Positions 7,765 to 10,802 of a DNA stretch of 10,802 nucleotides are shown piece after piece. Under the pieces are notes generated by a model that saw only the letters and a list, made by a program, of their open reading frames with translations, was not told where the DNA came from and made no database searches. The position numbers and the translations under genes were made by a program. The stretch comes from an uncultured Bacteroidales bacterium (GTDB lineage Bacteria; Bacteroidota; Bacteroidia; Bacteroidales; P3). The stretch spans positions 1 through 10,802 of the forward strand of contig ONOZ01000055.1 in the NCBI GenBank assembly GCA_900319595.1, given 5' to 3'. Within the stretch, counting starts at the first letter, position 1. Every line of letters starts with the position of its first letter.

Positions 7765-9162
7765 CTATTCTACAACCAATTTCTGCGTTATATTGCCTAC
7801 CTTAATATAATACACTCCACTTTCAATGTCTTTTATATCAATAGTTTTATACACGTTATTGTCTTTTATTTCTTTTACAATTTGTCCTAAACTATTAGTA
7901 ATCTTTATTTCACCTTTGCCCTCAATCGTTACCTTGTCGTGTGCAGGGTTAGGATAAATAGATATTTCATTGGATTGATAGGTATCATTTAACCCCGAGC
8001 CACTATACTTGTAAAATATTTTTGTTGTAACAACACTATCGCAACCGTGTATCGTTTGTAGGGTATGAATATTAACAATATCTTCATAATCTGTACCTAC
8101 TCCATTTATTTCTATTGTATCAAAAACAACAACAGTATCGTAAGTAGGATAAACAATAAGTGTTAAGTTTATAACATCACTATCTATAGTATCAGTGTAT
8201 AGTCCTGCATCTGTTAGGTCTTTGTCGTTAAAATCATAGCTTTGATTGTCGCAAATTTCTATGGTTATATCTTGTATTATGCAAGTATCCACAATTTCTC
8301 CTAAATCTGCAAAAAAGTGATAGTCATAAACCGGATGTACATTTGTATTCTTATACTCCTCAATCTTACCACAAGGCACTTCAATTGTTATATTATCGGG
8401 CAAACTATTTAATAACGTATTATAGTTGAAATCTATATAAATATCAGGAATAATCGTAGGTTTGAATTTTATATATTTTAAATTTGAGCAATTGTAAACA
8501 AAAGCATTGCTTAATTGTGTTAGATTTTTTGGTAGAAAAATAGAATCTATGTTTGTATAAGCAACAGCATGCTGTTCTATTTTCGTTATATTATCGTGTA
8601 ATACAATTTTACTCAACGAGTAGCACTTTGAGAATACATAGGATTCTATCTTTGTTATTCCCTGTGGTATAATTATTGTATTTTTCAAAGAAGAACAACC
8701 CGAAAATGCAGCATCTCCTAATAGCGTTAAGGAATTTGGAAGAATTACTTCGTCCAAAGATTCACATTGCCTAAAAGCATCTCTTCCAATACTTTGTAGA
8801 TTGTTAGAAAAAAAGACTCTTGATACTGACGAAGATTCAAAAGCCTGCTCTCCTATTTTGGTAATACTATTAGCCAATTCCACGGTATCCACATTTTGCT
8901 TATAAAAAGCATTATGTGCTATTTCTGTTACTGTGTATGTTACAGAATTGTATAGAACAGTAGAAGGAATTATTATATTGCCACTATAAAAGTTCCCACT
9001 ATTATAACCACCACTCCCTCCGTATGTAACGCTAACGGTTGAGTCGGAAGTAATTTTGTAATAAATTCCATTTACTTGAAAATCGTAAGCAAAAGTGTTA
9101 ATGCTTACAAATGTAGCGATAATAATCGCAATGGTCTTAATTGAATTAATAATGTTTTTCAT
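7765..9162 (-). CDS. BspA-type leucine-rich-repeat surface protein with T9SS type A sorting domain
   Basis: This 465-residue protein has a signal peptide at 1-25 (KNIINSIKTIAIIIATFVSINTFA in part). The opening DFQVNGIYYKITSDSTVSVTY at 27-47 is typical of BspA-like proteins. Residues about 76-235 carry LRR_5-type repeats of roughly 23 residues (ITKIGEQAFESSSVSRVFF, LQSIGRDAFRQCESLDEVIL, LTLLGDAAFSGCSSL, ITKIESYVFSKCYSL). Residues about 291-386 form a Cys-containing module (ICDNQSYDFNDKDLTDAGLY, then HGCDSVVTTKIF), a repeat unit frequent in Bacteroidota surface proteins. Residues 397-465 are a type A sorting domain (ISIYPNPAHDKVTI, ITNSLGQIVKEI, GVYYIKVGNITQKLVVE). It is likely secreted by the T9SS and attached to the surface. 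BspA relatives mediate adhesion, but the partner here is unknown. It converges on the TonB-receptor operon and shares its terminator. The ATG at 9160-9162 is the only start that gives a clean signal peptide. Confidence 0.92.
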   Translation of the reverse strand: MKNIINSIKTIAIIIATFVSINTFAYDFQVNGIYYKITSDSTVSVTYGGSGGYNSGNFYSGNIIIPSTVLYNSVTYTVTEIAHNAFYKQNVDTVELANSITKIGEQAFESSSVSRVFFSNNLQSIGRDAFRQCESLDEVILPNSLTLLGDAAFSGCSSLKNTIIIPQGITKIESYVFSKCYSLSKIVLHDNITKIEQHAVAYTNIDSIFLPKNLTQLSNAFVYNCSNLKYIKFKPTIIPDIYIDFNYNTLLNSLPDNITIEVPCGKIEEYKNTNVHPVYDYHFFADLGEIVDTCIIQDITIEICDNQSYDFNDKDLTDAGLYTDTIDSDVINLTLIVYPTYDTVVVFDTIEINGVGTDYEDIVNIHTLQTIHGCDSVVTTKIFYKYSGSGLNDTYQSNEISIYPNPAHDKVTIEGKGEIKITNSLGQIVKEIKDNNVYKTIDIKDIESGVYYIKVGNITQKLVVE

Positions 9163-9221
9163 TTCTCATGTATTTTTATGGTTAATAACTTTATTATATT
9201 TTTTGTAACATTTCTCAATGC

Positions 9222-9252
9222 TAAATTTACAAAAAAACAAACGACACACAAG
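9222..9252 (-). promoter_or_regulatory. Weak candidate promoter for the LRR gene
   Basis: On the minus strand CTTG (9252-9249) stands 19 bp upstream of TAAATTTA (9229-9222). Both elements deviate from TTTG and TAnnTTTG, by one position each, but the spacing is right. Transcription would start near 9215, leaving a leader of about 50 nt. I found no better match upstream of this gene. Confidence 0.3.
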
Positions 9253-9273
9253 TTGTTGCACTCGTCTGTCGTT
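9240..9273. repeat. Imperfect hairpin with 7-bp stem and 20-nt loop
   Basis: AACGACA (9240-9246) and TGTCGTT (9267-9273) are perfect inverted repeats around a 20-nt loop. The loop contains the candidate -33 element of the LRR gene, so the repeat could be an operator. It has no T-run of terminator type. It could also be chance. Confidence 0.3.
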
Positions 9274-9484
9274 GTATCTATTTTGTTTATTACATTCTAC
9301 TATTGCAGATAGAAAATCCCTCCCCCCTCCATATACTTGATAATGAGGTAGTTACAAAACTATTTTTGCTTTCTTTTAGGGATAAATTTATCATTTTTGC
9401 AATTTATTTTGTATTTAAAAACTCTAATTTTAAGTATTCACTTATTATTTTTTTTATCACACTGAAAAATAAAATTTCTTGCGT

Positions 9485-9512
9485 AAAAAATTTAATAATC
9501 ACGCTGATTATT
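9485..9512 (-). terminator. Intrinsic terminator, minus strand
   Basis: AATAATCA (9494-9501) and TGATTATT (9505-9512) form a perfect 8-bp stem with a 3-nt CGC/GCG loop. On the minus strand it is followed by AAATTTTTT (about 9493-9485), a usable U-run. It ends either a long xerD 3' untranslated region or, more attractively, a short transcript from the promoter at 9559-9589. Confidence 0.6.
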
Positions 9513-9552
9513 CCACTTTTCTCTAAATCATTGTTTTTCAGCACGATTTTTC
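9485..9552 (-). ncRNA. Candidate small RNA, about 65-70 nt
   Basis: A consensus promoter (9589-9559 on the minus strand) should start transcription near 9552, and an intrinsic terminator ends at about 9485. No plausible gene lies between. The only ORF is 8 codons, and its ATG (9554-9552) falls at or before the predicted start site. The RNA would have a single-stranded, A-rich 5' half and a 3' terminator stem-loop with a U-tail, an architecture seen in many trans-acting sRNAs. It matches no family that I recognise. Existence is inferred from signals only. Confidence 0.42.
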
Positions 9553-9558
9553 ATTTTG

Positions 9559-9589
9559 CAAAGATATGAAAAATTTTTGAATTTACAAA
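9559..9589 (-). promoter_or_regulatory. Consensus Bacteroidota promoter with no protein gene behind it
   Basis: On the minus strand TTTG (9589-9586), a 19-bp spacer and TATCTTTG (9566-9559, followed by CA) repeat the exact layout of the operon promoter at 1944-1974. It points away from xerD, and the LRR start codon is about 390 bp downstream, beyond a terminator. It probably drives a short RNA, or with read-through serves as a distal LRR promoter. Confidence 0.65.
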
Positions 9590-9695
9590 AAAAATTTGGA
9601 AAAAATATTTTGAAAATTGTTTTGTGATGTAACAACAATAATTTAGAAATTTACAGATAGACACACAAGCAAATAGTAAATAAAACTAACCTCTA

Positions 9696-10649
9696 TTATT
9701 TATAGAATGGGTGGTATTTTTGTAGGGTTTGTTTCAAATCATCGGTTTTCAAATTGATATAAATCTCAGTAGAAGTGATACTTGCATGTCCCATCATCTC
9801 TTTTATTGCTATCAAACTTGCACCCGAACGAATCAATTCCGTTGCAAAACTATGTCTAAGTATATGCGGGTGGATTTTTTTCTGAATCCCTGTCTGCAAA
9901 GCCACTTCATTAAGCATTTTATTGATAAACTGCCTCGTCATTTTCGTACCTCTTTTGTGCGATAAGAAAACAAAATCTTTGTATTTTTGGCTTATAGGTC
10001 TTGTTGAGCGAAAAGTATCTATATATATACTTAAATCATTCAAAACTTTTGATGCAATAGGAATTAACCTCTCCTTATCGCCCTTACCTATTATATCAAG
10101 GTACTCTTCTTTGAAATTTATATTTTCCAATTTCAAGTTTATAAATTCACTAACTCTCAATCCCGTAGCATACAATAACTCAATAGTCAAATAGTTACGA
10201 AATCCAAAATATGTAGATATGTCCAAAGTGTCCATCATTGCAAAGATTTCGTTTTGTTCAAGTATATCGGGCAGTTTTTTGTCCATTTTGGGTGTAGTAA
10301 TAAGCCCAGAAACGTCTTTTTCTATTGCATCAACAAAAATCAAATATTTGAAAAAAGCCCTCAAAGATTGAATTACTCGTGTTAAAGAACTTGCTCGCAT
10401 AATTTTTTCTTCCCCCGAGCGTCCTTTGAATGCTATAACTATATCTAAAAACTCGTTGATATGTGGCAAAGTTATATCATTAGGTGGTAGGTTAGGATGG
10501 TTTTCATTCAAAAACTCTACAAACCGAGAGCAGTCCGTCAAATAAGCCAGTGTTGTATTATTGCTGACAGACCTTTCGACAGATAGAAAATATTTAAAAT
10601 CTTCTAAATGTTTTGTGATTTGTGATATTTGATTTGTTTTTTTTGCCAT
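9696..10649 (-). CDS. xerD: Tyrosine site-specific recombinase, XerD-like
   Basis: This 317-residue protein, slightly longer than the usual 300, is complete. Residues about 8-115 are the N-terminal SAM-like core-binding domain (HLEDFKYFLSVERSVSNNT, RVIQSLRAFFKYL). The catalytic domain follows from LPDILEQNEIF near 127. Active-site residues are visible: R165 (YATGLRVSEF), K189 (IIGKGDKERLIP), H262 and R265 (HPHILRHSFAT), H288 (MMGHASI) and the nucleophile Y297 (ITSTEIYINL). The GHxSIT-TEIY signature fits XerD better than XerC. The expected role is resolution of chromosome dimers at dif with XerC and FtsK, in the cytoplasm. In Bacteroidota, related recombinases also flip promoters or genes, but I see no invertible inverted-repeat pair next to it. 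It stands alone: the upstream gap is about 114 bp and downstream is the long gene-free region. The ATG at 10647-10649 has no Shine-Dalgarno sequence. Assignment to XerD rather than another Xer paralogue is likely but not certain. Confidence 0.88.
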   Translation of the reverse strand: MAKKTNQISQITKHLEDFKYFLSVERSVSNNTTLAYLTDCSRFVEFLNENHPNLPPNDITLPHINEFLDIVIAFKGRSGEEKIMRASSLTRVIQSLRAFFKYLIFVDAIEKDVSGLITTPKMDKKLPDILEQNEIFAMMDTLDISTYFGFRNYLTIELLYATGLRVSEFINLKLENINFKEEYLDIIGKGDKERLIPIASKVLNDLSIYIDTFRSTRPISQKYKDFVFLSHKRGTKMTRQFINKMLNEVALQTGIQKKIHPHILRHSFATELIRSGASLIAIKEMMGHASITSTEIYINLKTDDLKQTLQKYHPFYK

Positions 10650-10763
10650 AATTATTTGTTACCCAGCAACCTAAATTGAAAATAGTGTTTATCTATATTC
10701 TAACCTTTCCTATAATATTCATACGCGTTTGTATTTTGTTGGCATATCTATTTACATATTTAG

Positions 10764-10802
10764 ATGGGTTATTTGGATTTCTTTGCAAAGGAGATGGCAA
10801 AA
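10764..10802 (+). CDS. Possible 5' end of a plus-strand gene, off-window (partial)
   Basis: An ATG at 10764-10766, directly after an in-frame TAG, opens a frame that reads MGYLDFFAKEMAK to the right edge. A second in-frame ATG is at 10794. It would be divergent from xerD. Thirteen codons are too few to identify a product, and no clear consensus promoter precedes it, so this is only a possibility. Confidence 0.3.
   Translation, partial: MGYLDFFAKEMAK

Larger units (their letters stand above)
9163..9695. other. 533-bp gene-free, very AT-rich intergenic region
   Basis: This lies between the start of the LRR gene and the stop of xerD, both on the minus strand. It contains a weak promoter candidate for the LRR gene (9222-9252), a hairpin (9240-9273), a cytosine-rich tract (9318-9332), and a consensus minus-strand promoter (9559-9589) followed by a hairpin and T-run (9485-9512). 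I see no protein-coding gene: the only long open frame (plus strand, about 9303-9569) has a non-ATG start and a composition expected of AT-rich noise, and it overlaps the antisense promoter. Confidence 0.7.

Noticed and set aside
7660..7890. Plus-strand open frame of 76 codons across the convergent gene ends
   Set aside because: It overlaps the 3' ends of two well-supported genes and the terminator hairpin, so it is a shadow frame.
9528..9552. Eight-codon ORF (MKNRAEKQ) just after the promoter at 9559-9589, minus strand
   Set aside because: Its ATG lies only 4-7 nt after the -7 element, at or before the expected transcription start, so it would need leaderless translation; the peptide shows no leader-peptide feature.
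9303..9569. 88-codon plus-strand open frame with TTG start
   Set aside because: Composition is the F/I/K/L-rich mix expected from translated AT-rich DNA, there is no promoter or start context, and it runs antisense through the minus-strand promoter and terminator.
9617..9638. TTGTT/AACAA inverted repeat downstream of xerD as its terminator
   Set aside because: The stem is only 5 AT-rich pairs with a 9-nt loop, which is too weak; the 9485-9512 hairpin is much better.
9306..10591. Shared 12-mer CAGATAGAAAAT (9306-9317 and 10580-10591) as recombination or inversion sites near xerD
   Set aside because: One copy lies inside the xerD coding sequence, both are in the same orientation, and there is no longer flanking similarity. 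Probably chance in AT-rich DNA.
1..10802. CRISPR array, tRNA/rRNA genes, transposase or phage genes
   Set aside because: No regularly spaced repeats, no cloverleaf sequence or rRNA-like segment, and no transposase or phage motif were seen on either strand. XerD alone does not make this a mobile element.

Overview
The window comes from an AT-rich member of the Bacteroidota. Three things support this. First, divergent promoters match the phylum's own consensus (TTTG, 19 bp, TAnnTTTG). Second, three surface proteins are present: two carry C-terminal signals of the type IX secretion system (T9SS), one of type A and one of type B, and the third belongs to a cargo family whose 3' end lies off-window. 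Third, there is a TonB-dependent receptor with an N-terminal carboxypeptidase-regulatory-like domain, and Shine-Dalgarno sequences are absent. The genus cannot be fixed from the sequence. The genes look like a free-living or host-associated outer-membrane/secretion locus, not a phage, plasmid or CRISPR region.

Layout. Positions 1-1856 (minus strand) hold the 5' part of a beta-propeller (SBBP-repeat) secreted protein that runs off the left edge. A 153-bp intergenic region with two back-to-back promoters separates it from a tight plus-strand operon at 2010-7685. That operon encodes a TonB-dependent receptor (TTG start), an M16-family half-protease that lacks the zinc-binding motif but keeps the R/Y motif, and a multi-module Fn3-like protein with a type B sorting domain. 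The gaps between these genes are 3 and 12 bp. A hairpin at 7711-7744 can terminate the operon and the convergent minus-strand gene. That gene (7765-9162) encodes a BspA-type leucine-rich-repeat protein with a type A sorting domain. Positions 9163-9695 contain no convincing gene. They do hold a consensus minus-strand promoter followed by a hairpin and T-run, together a candidate small RNA of about 65-70 nt. Positions 9696-10649 (minus strand) encode a complete XerD-like tyrosine recombinase. A possible plus-strand gene begins at the right edge.

How the genes may work together. This part is inference. The operon joins an outer-membrane transporter, an M16 substrate-binding half and a secreted Fn3-like protein. 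The pairing of a TonB receptor with an M16 protein recalls the FusA/FusC ferredoxin-import system and YddB/PqqL, but here the M16 protein is a single half without the catalytic motif and without a signal peptide. The surface proteins on either side would be exported by a T9SS encoded elsewhere. The xerD gene is an unrelated housekeeping-type neighbour.
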